From contig NZ_DLHA01000018.1 in assembly GCF_002482975.1 (NCBI RefSeq), positions 72,711 through 136,710 of the forward strand: DNA of 64,000 nucleotides. Direction: 5' to 3'. Source of the stretch: Flavobacterium sp. UBA7680 (GTDB lineage: Bacteria; Bacteroidota; Bacteroidia; Flavobacteriales; Flavobacteriaceae). The notes beneath the pieces are model-generated. The model searched no databases. It was given only the letters and a program-made list of their open reading frames with translations, and had not been told where the DNA came from. The position numbers were made by a program, and so were the translations under genes. Positions 45,637 to 54,744 of the stretch are shown here, piece after piece (the first letter of the stretch is position 1; each line of letters begins with the position of its first letter).

Positions 45637-46497
45637 ATGAAACAAACACACAAGATCATTTATAGCCTTGATGTACTTCCTATTATGAATAACAGATGGG
45701 ATATGGGAGACAAACTAAAGGAAACCATCTACATGACTGCTCTAAGTATATTATACAGTCATATGTGGTATGATGAAATTGAACTTTATGTAGACGAAAT
45801 AGGCTTTAAGTTCCTGTATATGCTTCCTTGTGCTGTTACCAAAGTGAATAATGACAATAGAATTGAACTTTGGATGAAATCTAAAATTAATGCTATGGAA
45901 CAGCAGACAAAACCATTTGTTCACGTAGACACTGACATATTTATAAAGAAAAAAATAGATTTTAGTTTTAATGATGTAATAGTAGAACGCAAAGAAGATA
46001 CTTATGAAGTTCATTATAAGAAGCAGGTAGAATTTTTTAATAAATACACCAATAATTTAGCTTATTGGCATCCCAATTTAGGCTATTCCTATAATTGCGG
46101 CATATTTGGTTTTAACAATCTCAGGCTCCGCGATGAATTTATAAAAAGCTATTATGATTTGGAGAAAATATATCTTGAAAATCAAAAAAGCTTTACCGTA
46201 TTGAAAGAAGAAGGTTATGAAACCTGCATTTTAATAGAACAATATACGCTTGCATCGTTATTGAACTATAAAAACAATAATCCTACAATACTATTAAAAG
46301 GAGAAAACATAACAGAGCAAGGAAAATATGCCGATACTATTGGGTATTCTCATTTTTTTGGAATGAAAAAATATGAAAAATATGTTGTTGATGAAATTGA
46401 ACTTCGGCTCTCTAAAATATTTCCGTATTGGTATATGCAAATAAAAAGCGCATTAGAGAAAGAAGATGTTATCGCGAATAATCCGCAGTTTGTTTAG
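45637..46497 (+). CDS. Glycosyltransferase-like protein, DxD motif (copy 2)
   Basis: The 286-aa paralogue of the preceding protein keeps the motif as HVDTDIFIKKK (D98-T99-D100), the starting strand IIYSLDVLP and the block LGYSYNCGIFGFNNLRLRDE, with a similar final helix pair (RLSKIFPYWYMQIKSALEKE). Two diverged copies with the same acidic motif suggest two donors or acceptors. No membrane segment or signal peptide is present, so it would work in the cytoplasm before particle release, or inside a target cell if it is cargo. Confidence 0.6.
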   Translation: MKQTHKIIYSLDVLPIMNNRWDMGDKLKETIYMTALSILYSHMWYDEIELYVDEIGFKFLYMLPCAVTKVNNDNRIELWMKSKINAMEQQTKPFVHVDTDIFIKKKIDFSFNDVIVERKEDTYEVHYKKQVEFFNKYTNNLAYWHPNLGYSYNCGIFGFNNLRLRDEFIKSYYDLEKIYLENQKSFTVLKEEGYETCILIEQYTLASLLNYKNNNPTILLKGENITEQGKYADTIGYSHFFGMKKYEKYVVDEIELRLSKIFPYWYMQIKSALEKEDVIANNPQFV

Positions 46498-46537
46498 TCA
46501 AACAAATTATTAACCAAAAATGGTAAAATAATATATC

Positions 46538-48142
46538 ATGAGAGAATTTGAACACAAAAAAATAGCTACCCCCTCACCTTCTCCTTTTTTTGGACCAAAA
46601 ATTCAAAAAAAGCTAACCACAGGCACTGTAGGAGACAAATACGAAACAGAAGCAGATAATGTTGCTGATAAAGTCGTGAACAAACGCAAAACGGGAGGAC
46701 TCTTGCAATCAAGAAGTGAAGAAGCTATTCAGCAAAAACCTATTTCAGAAACCATTTCAACAGTTCAAAAACAAGATTTGGCGCAAGAAAAGCCTTTGCA
46801 AAAAAAGGGAAAGGAAAAAGAAGAAGACAAAAAAGTGCAAAAGAAATCCGATAAGGAAGAAGATAAAAAAGTACAGAAAAAAGGAGAAAAAGAGGAAGAC
46901 AAGAAAGTACAAAAGAAATCCGACAAGGAAGAAGACAAAAAAGTACAGAAAAAAGGAGAAAAAGAGGAAGACAAGAAAGTACAAAAGAAATCCGATAAGG
47001 AAGAAGATAAAAAAGTACAGAAAAAGGGAGAAAAAGAGGAAGACAAGAAAGTACAAAAAAAATGTGCCGAATGCGAGGGCGAAGACAAAAACGTTCAGAA
47101 AAAAGATAAAAAAGAAGAAGAAAAACCGGTTCAAAAGAAAGAACAAAATTCAGAAACTGAAATTCAGAACAATGCCTTAGAAAGAAAACTCGACAGCTCA
47201 AAAGGAAGCGGAACCGGATTAGACAAAAAAACCAAAAAAGAAATGGAATCTGGTTTTGGCTCTGATTTCAGTAATGTAAAAATCCATACCGATGCCAGTG
47301 CTGTTCAAATGAGTCAGGAATTAGGCGCGCAGGCTTTTACCAATGGTAATCATGTTTACTTTAATGAAGGAAAATACAATCCAAGTTCTCAGGAAGGAAA
47401 ACATTTGCTCGCACACGAATTAACACATACGGTGCAGCAAACCGGAGCCAAACAAAAATCAGGAACAATACAAAAATCATCTATTGAAAACCATCCTGAA
47501 GATTTACAAGCAGAGAGACCCCAAAATCCACAGTTTAAAGGCAACCCTCCGCTTGAAAAAGCTAATGATAATCAAATGCTGATCTCTACTGGTCAAAAAG
47601 GGAATTATGTTGCGGAATTGCAGCAGGGGTTGTTGGAAGCTGGTCAAAGTTTACCAAAATTTGGAGCAGACGGAGATTTTGGAAGCGAAACACGAAATGC
47701 GGTAATCGGTTTTCAAACAGATAACAATTTGAATAAAATTGACGGTCTTGTTGGCCCGGAAACTATAGGAGCGTTAGACAATGTACTGGTGGCAGAAAAA
47801 GGAGGCAAAAAAGAACCTCCGCCATGCAGCAGGAAAGATTTCGTTGCTATTCTTGGAGGTACATTCACTAATCAAATATCAGGTACTTTTTTTGCGGAAG
47901 AAGGATGCGAGAATCGTTTAAAAATCGTCGCACAAGATTTACATGATAATTCAGAAACAGGCGGCTGCAATGCGTTTGACGTACATGTAGATGGAAAATT
48001 ACGAGATACAATTAATCCAACAACAAAAAAGAAAACAACTTTCGTTTCATTGCCCGGTTTAAAAAAAGGAAAACATACAATCTCTTTAACAATTCCTCCA
48101 TTTTGCAACGCACAAATAAAAGCATCTGTATCAATTAAATAA
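46538..48142 (+). CDS. DUF4157 eCIS cargo protein with repeats and peptidoglycan-binding domain
   Basis: The 534-aa protein has a short N-terminal segment shared with the next protein (FFGPKIQKKL, then DKYETEADNVADKVV). A repeat tract of six 12-residue units alternates KVQKKSDKEEDK and KVQKKGEKEEDK (about residues 98-170). The DUF4157 domain with HELTH at 293-297 (AHELTHTVQQ) follows, then a PG_binding_1-type domain (about 346-415, AELQQGLLEAGQSLPKFGAD, then SETRNAVIGFQ) and an uncharacterised ~115-aa beta-rich tail. DUF4157 marks proteins associated with eCIS, and HExxH suggests a metal site. The peptidoglycan-binding part hints at envelope contact. It lies between the glycosyltransferases and the large effector. 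Confidence 0.85.
   Translation: MREFEHKKIATPSPSPFFGPKIQKKLTTGTVGDKYETEADNVADKVVNKRKTGGLLQSRSEEAIQQKPISETISTVQKQDLAQEKPLQKKGKEKEEDKKVQKKSDKEEDKKVQKKGEKEEDKKVQKKSDKEEDKKVQKKGEKEEDKKVQKKSDKEEDKKVQKKGEKEEDKKVQKKCAECEGEDKNVQKKDKKEEEKPVQKKEQNSETEIQNNALERKLDSSKGSGTGLDKKTKKEMESGFGSDFSNVKIHTDASAVQMSQELGAQAFTNGNHVYFNEGKYNPSSQEGKHLLAHELTHTVQQTGAKQKSGTIQKSSIENHPEDLQAERPQNPQFKGNPPLEKANDNQMLISTGQKGNYVAELQQGLLEAGQSLPKFGADGDFGSETRNAVIGFQTDNNLNKIDGLVGPETIGALDNVLVAEKGGKKEPPPCSRKDFVAILGGTFTNQISGTFFAEEGCENRLKIVAQDLHDNSETGGCNAFDVHVDGKLRDTINPTTKKKTTFVSLPGLKKGKHTISLTIPPFCNAQIKASVSIK
46829..47062 (+). repeat. 36-bp tandem repeats coding the KVQKK units
   Basis: Six near-identical 36-bp units alternate in two types, making three 72-bp higher-order copies. 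The nearly identical higher-order copies point to recent expansion by slippage or recombination. The open frames on the opposite strand here follow from the repeat composition. Confidence 0.85.
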
Positions 48143-48151
48143 AATTTATTC

Positions 48152-51100
48152 ATGCCAGTTTTAACCAAAAAAACAAATACGAATCCTTCGCACTCCGCGT
48201 CACACCATGACAAGGGGAAGGAATCTTTTTTTGGGGTACAGGCAAAATTGAATATAGGAAAATCTAACGATAAATTTGAGGCTGAAGCCGATAGAGTCGC
48301 AGACAAAGTAGTTGCCAATAAACAAACAGCAAAGACAGACAGTTTCTTTTCGCCATCGCCCGTAATGCAAAAGAAATTAGCGGGTGATGTTCAAAAACAA
48401 GAAGAGCAAAACAAAGAAATTCAGCAAAAAACGGCACCCGAAACCATAACGCCTGTGGGACAGTTAAATGTTGAATCAATCCAAAATAAACTCGATACAA
48501 GAATACCAGAAAAACGAGAAATCAATCCGGCTTTTTCTTCAAAAACGTTAATTCAACATAAACTCGAAGATAAAATCCAGAAAAAAGAGGAAACAATTCA
48601 GAATAAGACAGAAGTCAAAAAAACAGAACCTACCTCAAAAACAAACAAGATTTCACTCAAACCTTTAATCCAAAATAAAGGCGAAGAAGAAAATGTACAG
48701 CAGAAAAAAGAAGAAGAAAAACAAACTAAAGACGAGGATAAACAAATACAAAAAAGTCCTGCTGGCGATGCCAATCCTAGCGACAACTCAAATTTAGAAT
48801 CTAATTTAAACAGCAGTAAAGGTGGAGGTTCTCCACTATCCGGAAAAGTAAAAACCGAAATGGAATCCGGCATTGGAGCCGATTTCAGCAATGTCCGTAT
48901 ACACAATGACTCTAATGCTGTTCAAATGAATAAGCAATTGGGAGCGCAGGCTTTTGCAACCGGAAATAATATTTATTTTAACGAAGGAAAATACAATCCA
49001 AATTCGAAAGATGGCAAGCATTTACTCGCCCACGAATTAACACATACCGTACAGCAGGGAGCTGCTATTAGAAAAAAACCTGAACCTACTATATCCCCTG
49101 CTCCCGAAATGGTTCAGGGTTCGTTCCTCGATTTAGTTCCAGACTGGATCATCAATGAGGCGCGACACGTTCCGGGTTACACTCTTTTCACCGTTATTAT
49201 TGGTTACGATCCGCTGCGACAAGTTGATGTAGAACGAACTCCAATTAATCTCGTTGAAGGCTTAATGGGTCTTGTTCCTTTTGGAACTGCCATATTCGAC
49301 AAGCTTCAGGAATACGGAATTTTGCAGCAAGTTTTTGACTGGGTAGAAGGAAAATTAAGCGAACTCGGATTAACAATCGACAGTATTTTAGATTTAGTTG
49401 AAGAGGTTTGGGACGAAATTTCATTTCCTTATACTGGTATAATTGATTTAGTTACTGAAAAATTTAATGAAGTAGTTAACAGAATAACTTCTTTTGTAAG
49501 TGCAACTGTAGATCAAGTAATTACCTGGATAAAAGAAGCCTTGATTGGTGTAGCAGAACCTATACTGGCAGAAAACAAAGCTTGGTCATTAATCAAAAAA
49601 ATAATCAAATACGACCCGTTACGCGATGAAGCTGTCAATGCAACAACGGTCGAAATATTAGAAGATTTCTTAATACTGATAGACAAGCAAACAGAGCTTG
49701 AGCAAATGCGTGAAAAAGGCACGCTGCAAAAAACTGCCGATTGGCTTGACACTCAGGTTGGAACTTTCAATTCGTTATTAGGCGAACTTCGCGGACTCAT
49801 AACCGCAGTCTGGGATGCTATTCAGCCGGCAAATTTGGTCAATATTGCTGATAATCTTTCAGCACTTGCAACCCAAGCTGGAGGATTCCTGCAACGAGTT
49901 TGGGATTTTGCCTCAGGCGTAGCGCTAAAAGTATTAGAACTTGTTAAGGAGTCATTATTAGGATGGCTGTCTTCTCAAGCCGCAACTGTAAGAGGTTATT
50001 CGCTTGTTAAAGTAATTATTGGAAGAGATCCTTTTACACAAGAAGCTGTACCTCGCACAGTTCCAAATCTAATACGAGGTTTTATGAGCCTCATGGATGG
50101 CGGAGAAGAACAATATGCACAAATGGTTGAATCTGGTGCAATAGCCAGAATTGTAGGCGAAATTGAAGCCGCAGTAGCGACGCTCAACATGACGCCGGAA
50201 TCTATAATACAGCTGTTTACTGATATTTGGGATTCTATGAGTATCAATGACCTCATCCATCCTATAGATGCTTTCTTGAGAATCATTGATAAATTTGGAG
50301 AACCTATAGGACGATTAATTGCTTTTGTGGCAGAAATTATTCGAATCGTCATTATAGCTATTCTCGAAATTATGAATTTCCCATTTGACCTCATCGGAAA
50401 TATCATTACAAGAGCATTAGAAGCTATTGATGACATTAAAAAAGATCCAATTGGTTTCTTAAAAAATATACTGCGAGCGCTTAAACAAGGATTTATACAA
50501 TTCTTTGACAATATTGTAACCCATTTAATAAATGGTGTAACAGGCTGGCTAATGAGCGAGTTAAAAGATGCCAATATTCCGGTACTTACTGATTTCTCAT
50601 TGCAAGGTGTTATTACCTGGGTAATGGAAGTGTTGAATATCTCGATGGAAAAAATCTGGGAAAAACTAGCCGCTCACCCTCGCATTGGACCTGCAAGAGT
50701 TGCCAGAATCCGCAGCATGATTAATACACTTGAAGGTATTTGGACATTTATTAAAGATGTTCAGGAACGCGGTATGGCTGCGATTTGGGATAAAATACAA
50801 GAACAGCTCAGTAATTTGTGGAATACTGTTCTAGATGCTGTGAAAAACTTTGTCATGGAACGCATCGTGAACAGAATAACCGCAAGGTTGTTGAGTATGT
50901 TAGACCCAACCGGAATCATGGCAGTCATAAACGGTGCAATGGCGTTCTTTAATGCGATACAAAGTTTTATAAAATACTTACGTGAAATGCTCGAAGTTGT
51001 CAATTCGTTTGTCAACGGTGTAGCTGATTTAGCCCGAGGCAATGTCGCCACAGCCGCAGATTATCTCGAAAGAACTATGGGACAAGCTATGCCGGTTGTG

Positions 51101-51937
51101 ATAGGTTTCTTAGCAAATCAGGTTGGCTTAACCGGAATTGGGGCAAGAATTGGCGAAATGATTATTTCTGTACAACAAATGGTTGATGAAGCGCTTACAT
51201 GGCTAGTGAATAAAGCTGTGGATACGGGAATGGCTTTGTTAGACAGAGTAATGGGAAGAAGCGAACCGGAAGCAGCAACAGCGGGCGGTCCAATTGCGGG
51301 AGCTTTAGCTGAAATTGATAGTGAAGCGGAGAAAGAAAAAGACGAAGGTCAGATAACTGCCGAAGAAGCGCAGGCAATAAAAGATAAGGTTAATAGCGAT
51401 AATGCTTCGGTTATTAATATATCCTCTGTAACTGATGGTGATGAAAACTGGGATTTTAATTATGTACAAATGAGTAAAAAATCAGTACCAAAAGGAGGCA
51501 GTAAATTCTATGATGTTGATCCAGCAGGCAAAAGAACTCTTAAGCCTAAATATCAAAACAGCAGAAAAATCCGAACACGTTTTTATTATTCTAATCGGGC
51601 ATATAGCACCGCTGCTCAAAATAAAAGAGATCAAATTTTAGAATCTAAGACTGATCCGAATGATCCGAACAGATGGATTGAAAATCGTCCAAGCGGACCT
51701 GTCAGTCTTGTTAAAAGCGATGTTACTATTGCACATGATCCACAAGTCGTAGATCATTGGAATAATATGAATGGTAATAATACAAACCAGGAAACAAGAC
51801 GCAATTGGTTTACTTTTGAAGGTCGAATCAATGAACTTAAAATTGAAAGTCGTGCGGAAAATTCAAGAAATCAATCCGGGGCGCAATACACGCCTGACGT
51901 TGGCGCTAACTTTCAAGGGCCAAATGATACAGTTTAA
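48152..51937 (+). CDS. Large DUF4157 eCIS effector with putative nuclease tip
   Basis: The 1,261-aa protein has the shared N-terminal segment (FFGVQAKLNI, DKFEAEADRVADKVV) and a DUF4157 domain with HELTH at 294-298. Three diverged internal repeats start near residues 338, 473 and 611 (key DPLR/DPFT and PESI/DSIL positions), and a long helical region runs to about 1,060. The last ~200 residues are different: after a charged linker there is TIAHDPQVVDHWNNMNGNNT, ETRRNWFTF and AENSRNQSG. The spacing of His, Arg, Asn and Ser residues resembles HNH-type nuclease tips of polymorphic toxins. The next gene is a small acidic protein. I infer an injected toxin; nuclease activity is not proven. Confidence 0.75.
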   Translation: MPVLTKKTNTNPSHSASHHDKGKESFFGVQAKLNIGKSNDKFEAEADRVADKVVANKQTAKTDSFFSPSPVMQKKLAGDVQKQEEQNKEIQQKTAPETITPVGQLNVESIQNKLDTRIPEKREINPAFSSKTLIQHKLEDKIQKKEETIQNKTEVKKTEPTSKTNKISLKPLIQNKGEEENVQQKKEEEKQTKDEDKQIQKSPAGDANPSDNSNLESNLNSSKGGGSPLSGKVKTEMESGIGADFSNVRIHNDSNAVQMNKQLGAQAFATGNNIYFNEGKYNPNSKDGKHLLAHELTHTVQQGAAIRKKPEPTISPAPEMVQGSFLDLVPDWIINEARHVPGYTLFTVIIGYDPLRQVDVERTPINLVEGLMGLVPFGTAIFDKLQEYGILQQVFDWVEGKLSELGLTIDSILDLVEEVWDEISFPYTGIIDLVTEKFNEVVNRITSFVSATVDQVITWIKEALIGVAEPILAENKAWSLIKKIIKYDPLRDEAVNATTVEILEDFLILIDKQTELEQMREKGTLQKTADWLDTQVGTFNSLLGELRGLITAVWDAIQPANLVNIADNLSALATQAGGFLQRVWDFASGVALKVLELVKESLLGWLSSQAATVRGYSLVKVIIGRDPFTQEAVPRTVPNLIRGFMSLMDGGEEQYAQMVESGAIARIVGEIEAAVATLNMTPESIIQLFTDIWDSMSINDLIHPIDAFLRIIDKFGEPIGRLIAFVAEIIRIVIIAILEIMNFPFDLIGNIITRALEAIDDIKKDPIGFLKNILRALKQGFIQFFDNIVTHLINGVTGWLMSELKDANIPVLTDFSLQGVITWVMEVLNISMEKIWEKLAAHPRIGPARVARIRSMINTLEGIWTFIKDVQERGMAAIWDKIQEQLSNLWNTVLDAVKNFVMERIVNRITARLLSMLDPTGIMAVINGAMAFFNAIQSFIKYLREMLEVVNSFVNGVADLARGNVATAADYLERTMGQAMPVVIGFLANQVGLTGIGARIGEMIISVQQMVDEALTWLVNKAVDTGMALLDRVMGRSEPEAATAGGPIAGALAEIDSEAEKEKDEGQITAEEAQAIKDKVNSDNASVINISSVTDGDENWDFNYVQMSKKSVPKGGSKFYDVDPAGKRTLKPKYQNSRKIRTRFYYSNRAYSTAAQNKRDQILESKTDPNDPNRWIENRPSGPVSLVKSDVTIAHDPQVVDHWNNMNGNNTNQETRRNWFTFEGRINELKIESRAENSRNQSGAQYTPDVGANFQGPNDTV

Positions 51938-51966
51938 GATAATTAAAAATTTAAAAAACAAACAAC

Positions 51967-52668
51967 ATGGATTTAGACCCTACATACACGCTTTGGCATC
52001 CGGCATTAATCACTAAAAACGGTCAAAGTCAAATTGGTATAAATGTAACTCCGGGTGCATATGATAAAATGCCTTCTGGCCCTAAATCTTTTTTTGAAAA
52101 TTTATTAGACGAAATTGGATTAAAAGCAGCTGTAGAAAGCTGGGAAATATTAACTTATCGATCTAACTATCAAGGATTAAGAGATAAAAAATCAGACTGG
52201 ATGGAGAAATGGCCAATAAACTGGCGTATTAAAATCACTTTAGTTGATACAATAAAAGACCTTTCTTTTGTTGGTAATGAATATTTTGAATCTTATGCAT
52301 ATTCCAGTGATCCAGCATATCATCTTCATGACAAAGAAAAAATAGAGAAAACAGCATGCTTAATTATTTCTGATTTTAATGACAATGCTGATCTTATAAA
52401 AGCTAAAAATAAAATTGAGAGTTCTGAATTGTTGAAAGAAATGAGAACATCACTCAACATAGTACAAATACCTAACTTTTATGTAGTAAATATTGGAAAC
52501 ACATTTTTCCAGTTACAAATATTTTTAGGAGAATTTCCAGATTCCTTTTATTCAGAAGGAGCAGCATATGCCAAAGCGATTGAAAAAATTTGCTCAAAAG
52601 AAGGTGGCATAACTTCATTTGAAAAGCGTACCGATGAATGGGACGAATGGGACAAGTTATATGAATAA
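51967..52668 (+). CDS. Putative immunity protein for the DUF4157 toxin, 233 aa
   Basis: The 233-aa protein follows the toxin gene after 29 bp and has no signal peptide. It contains an aromatic and acidic C-terminus (DEWDEWDKLYE) and a mixed alpha/beta middle (WRIKITLVDTIKDLSF, TACLIISDFNDNADLIKAKN). I recognise no family. Immunity proteins typically lie immediately downstream of polymorphic toxins and are small, acidic and cytoplasmic, so this is the simplest reading. Alternatively it is a chaperone that loads the toxin. It is followed by the ATPase gene. Confidence 0.5.
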   Translation: MDLDPTYTLWHPALITKNGQSQIGINVTPGAYDKMPSGPKSFFENLLDEIGLKAAVESWEILTYRSNYQGLRDKKSDWMEKWPINWRIKITLVDTIKDLSFVGNEYFESYAYSSDPAYHLHDKEKIEKTACLIISDFNDNADLIKAKNKIESSELLKEMRTSLNIVQIPNFYVVNIGNTFFQLQIFLGEFPDSFYSEGAAYAKAIEKICSKEGGITSFEKRTDEWDEWDKLYE

Positions 52669-52696
52669 ATAAAAAGCAATTGAGTAAACTATTAAA

Positions 52697-54001
52697 ATGG
52701 AAAATGTATTCACTTATCTAAAAAAACAATTCGTATTTCAGCTTGACAACCTTTTTCAGGCCGAAAATCCAATGGGAAAGCCCGTTTTACAACAAATCAG
52801 CTCAAACGGGTTTATAAACGAATTCATAATCGAAAATAACCTGGCAGAAATAGATATTCTTTTGTTAGGACTCGCTCTTGTTCCTCATATGAAACCCGAT
52901 TTTTTAAGTTCGGTTATTGCCGAATATTTACCGAATGGCGGTGAATTACCGGAATTTGGCGGAATAAAAACCAAAAACCATCGCGGAATTTTACCAACTG
53001 GTGAAACGGCTCAGTTTTTAATTGCGGGAAATGATCTCGATAACCGAATTTCATTTTATGATTATCTTCATAATCAGTCTTTTCTTTATCAAAAAAGAAT
53101 CATCAAAATAGAAGCTGTTCCAAATGGCGAACCTAAATTGAGTGGTTTATTGATTTTAGAAGATGAATACATCGAGAAATTCATTACCGGAAAAATTCTA
53201 AAACCACAGCTTAGCAGTATTTTCCCTGCGCAATTAATCGAAACCCAATTAGACTGGGACGATTTGGTTCTCAATTCTTCTACTTTAAATCAAATTAAAG
53301 AAATAGAAACGTGGCTTAAATTCAACGATATTTTACTTCATGAATGGAATATGAAATCTAAGATAAAACCCGGTTTTAGAGTCATGTTTTACGGTGCGCC
53401 GGGAACTGGAAAAACGCTTACAGCTTCGCTTTTAGGAAAATATACCCAAAGAGATGTTTATAGAATTGATTTGTCGATGGTGATTTCGAAATACATTGGT
53501 GAAACCGAAAAAAACCTGTCTTCTCTTTTTGATAAAGCGACAGATAAAGACTGGATTCTGTTTTTTGATGAAGCCGATGCCGTTTTCGGAAAAAGAACAA
53601 ATGTTCGGGATGCACACGATAAATATGCTAATCAGGAAGTTTCGTATTTGTTACAACGCATCGAAAATCATCCGGGATTGGTTATTCTGGCTTCTAATTT
53701 TAAAACCAATATTGATACCGCTTTTACCCGAAGATTTCAATCTATAATTGAGTTTGAAGTTCCTTCTTACGGCGAACGTTTAAAACTGTGGCAAAATAAT
53801 CTGCCAAAAGGAATTAAGATTGCGGAAGATGTAAATCTTAGCGAACTTTCAAAAAAATACGATATTACGGGCGCCAATATTGTAAATATCATTCAATATG
53901 CCTGCCTGAGAACTTTAGAAGATCGAAACAAAAGCATCAACCTGAATCATTTGCTTCAGGGAATTAAAAAGGAATATGCTAAAGAAGGGAAAATGATGTA
54001 G
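52697..54001 (+). CDS. eCIS AAA+ ATPase (Afp15-like)
   Basis: The 434-aa protein has a Walker A GAPGTGKT at 233-240, Walker B FFDEAD at 289-294, the sensor region LVILASNFKTNIDTAFTRRF with an arginine finger candidate, and an N-terminal ~200-residue domain that is specific to this family. Afp15/PVC15 ATPases act in particle assembly or cargo handling. It is the last gene of the operon, after the cargo genes, and its stop lies 4 bp from the stop of a convergent lipoprotein gene, with no terminator between. Confidence 0.95.
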   Translation: MENVFTYLKKQFVFQLDNLFQAENPMGKPVLQQISSNGFINEFIIENNLAEIDILLLGLALVPHMKPDFLSSVIAEYLPNGGELPEFGGIKTKNHRGILPTGETAQFLIAGNDLDNRISFYDYLHNQSFLYQKRIIKIEAVPNGEPKLSGLLILEDEYIEKFITGKILKPQLSSIFPAQLIETQLDWDDLVLNSSTLNQIKEIETWLKFNDILLHEWNMKSKIKPGFRVMFYGAPGTGKTLTASLLGKYTQRDVYRIDLSMVISKYIGETEKNLSSLFDKATDKDWILFFDEADAVFGKRTNVRDAHDKYANQEVSYLLQRIENHPGLVILASNFKTNIDTAFTRRFQSIIEFEVPSYGERLKLWQNNLPKGIKIAEDVNLSELSKKYDITGANIVNIIQYACLRTLEDRNKSINLNHLLQGIKKEYAKEGKMM

Positions 54002-54004
54002 TTA

Positions 54005-54700
54005 TCATTCAATAGTAGTATATTCTTTTGTCATAACTACTTTACCATTGACTACTTTTTCATAATTATTTTTATAACGTGAAACCGAATCGTTTTCACT
54101 AACGTCTGATTTAGTTATAATTTCAGAATATTTTATTGTACCGTTTTTATTAAAATAATGCTTTTTTCTAATTTCATTCTCTATAGTAAATGAACTTGTC
54201 GAAAGTTTTCTATTAACCTTATCTACTTCTTCTATTGTATTATCTGACAGCTCTTCTGAAAATTCAAATGATTTTGTTTTTTTGTTAAACAAATATATGT
54301 TCACCAAATCTGTCATGGCAGTACTTCCGCTGCTTGTGATCAAAAAATCTTTAAAACCATCAAAATTTAAATCCTGAAAATGTTCGTTAAAATAATCTTC
54401 TGCATTAACATCATTTCCCGATTTAAAATAATCAGAATAGCTTAATAAAATTCTTTGTGTTTTATAGTCTCTTAATTCTATTGTAATTGCTCCAGAAACA
54501 GAATCAATTTGTTTCCAGTTACATTTTATATTATTAAGGTTAAAAGGCGTACTTACTTTTACAGAAGTATATATTTTAGTTGGAGAAAGTTCTTTTACCG
54601 AAACCTCCTTTTTACTCCCTTTTTTTAAAGAAACATTTTCTGCCGTATTTCTGCAGCTCATTAAAACTAAAATAATAAATATCGAAATAAGGTTTTTCAT
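54005..54700 (-). CDS. Putative lipoprotein with DxNxDGxxD motif, 231 aa
   Basis: A lipoprotein signal (ISIFIILVLMSC, Cys at 16) precedes a domain with DLNFDGFKDFLITSSGS, a calcium-binding-like DxNxDGxxD loop as in XAC2610-type and VCBS-like small proteins. The family role is unknown. It is convergent with the eCIS ATPase and in the same direction as the next lipoprotein gene (44 bp apart). Confidence 0.65.
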   Translation of the reverse strand: MKNLISIFIILVLMSCRNTAENVSLKKGSKKEVSVKELSPTKIYTSVKVSTPFNLNNIKCNWKQIDSVSGAITIELRDYKTQRILLSYSDYFKSGNDVNAEDYFNEHFQDLNFDGFKDFLITSSGSTAMTDLVNIYLFNKKTKSFEFSEELSDNTIEEVDKVNRKLSTSSFTIENEIRKKHYFNKNGTIKYSEIITKSDVSENDSVSRYKNNYEKVVNGKVVMTKEYTTIE

Positions 54701-54744
54701 TTTTTAGATGTTTTTAGAACTGAATCTAACGATGTTATTAAATT

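Noticed and set aside
46829..47062. CRISPR array
   Set aside because: The repeats are coding, contiguous and without spacers; no cas genes are seen.
46740..47201. Long open frames on the minus strand and in another plus frame across the repeat tract of the DUF4157 gene
   Set aside because: They arise from the codon composition of the 36-bp repeats; their products are low-complexity and have no start context.
23310..54001. Type VI secretion system
   Set aside because: VgrG and PAAR are present, but there are no TssJ/L/M membrane-complex genes, no ClpV and no two-part sheath; DUF4255, DUF4157 and the Afp15-like ATPase point to an eCIS.
25044..54001. Resident contractile phage or prophage
   Set aside because: No capsid, portal, terminase or integrase genes are present.
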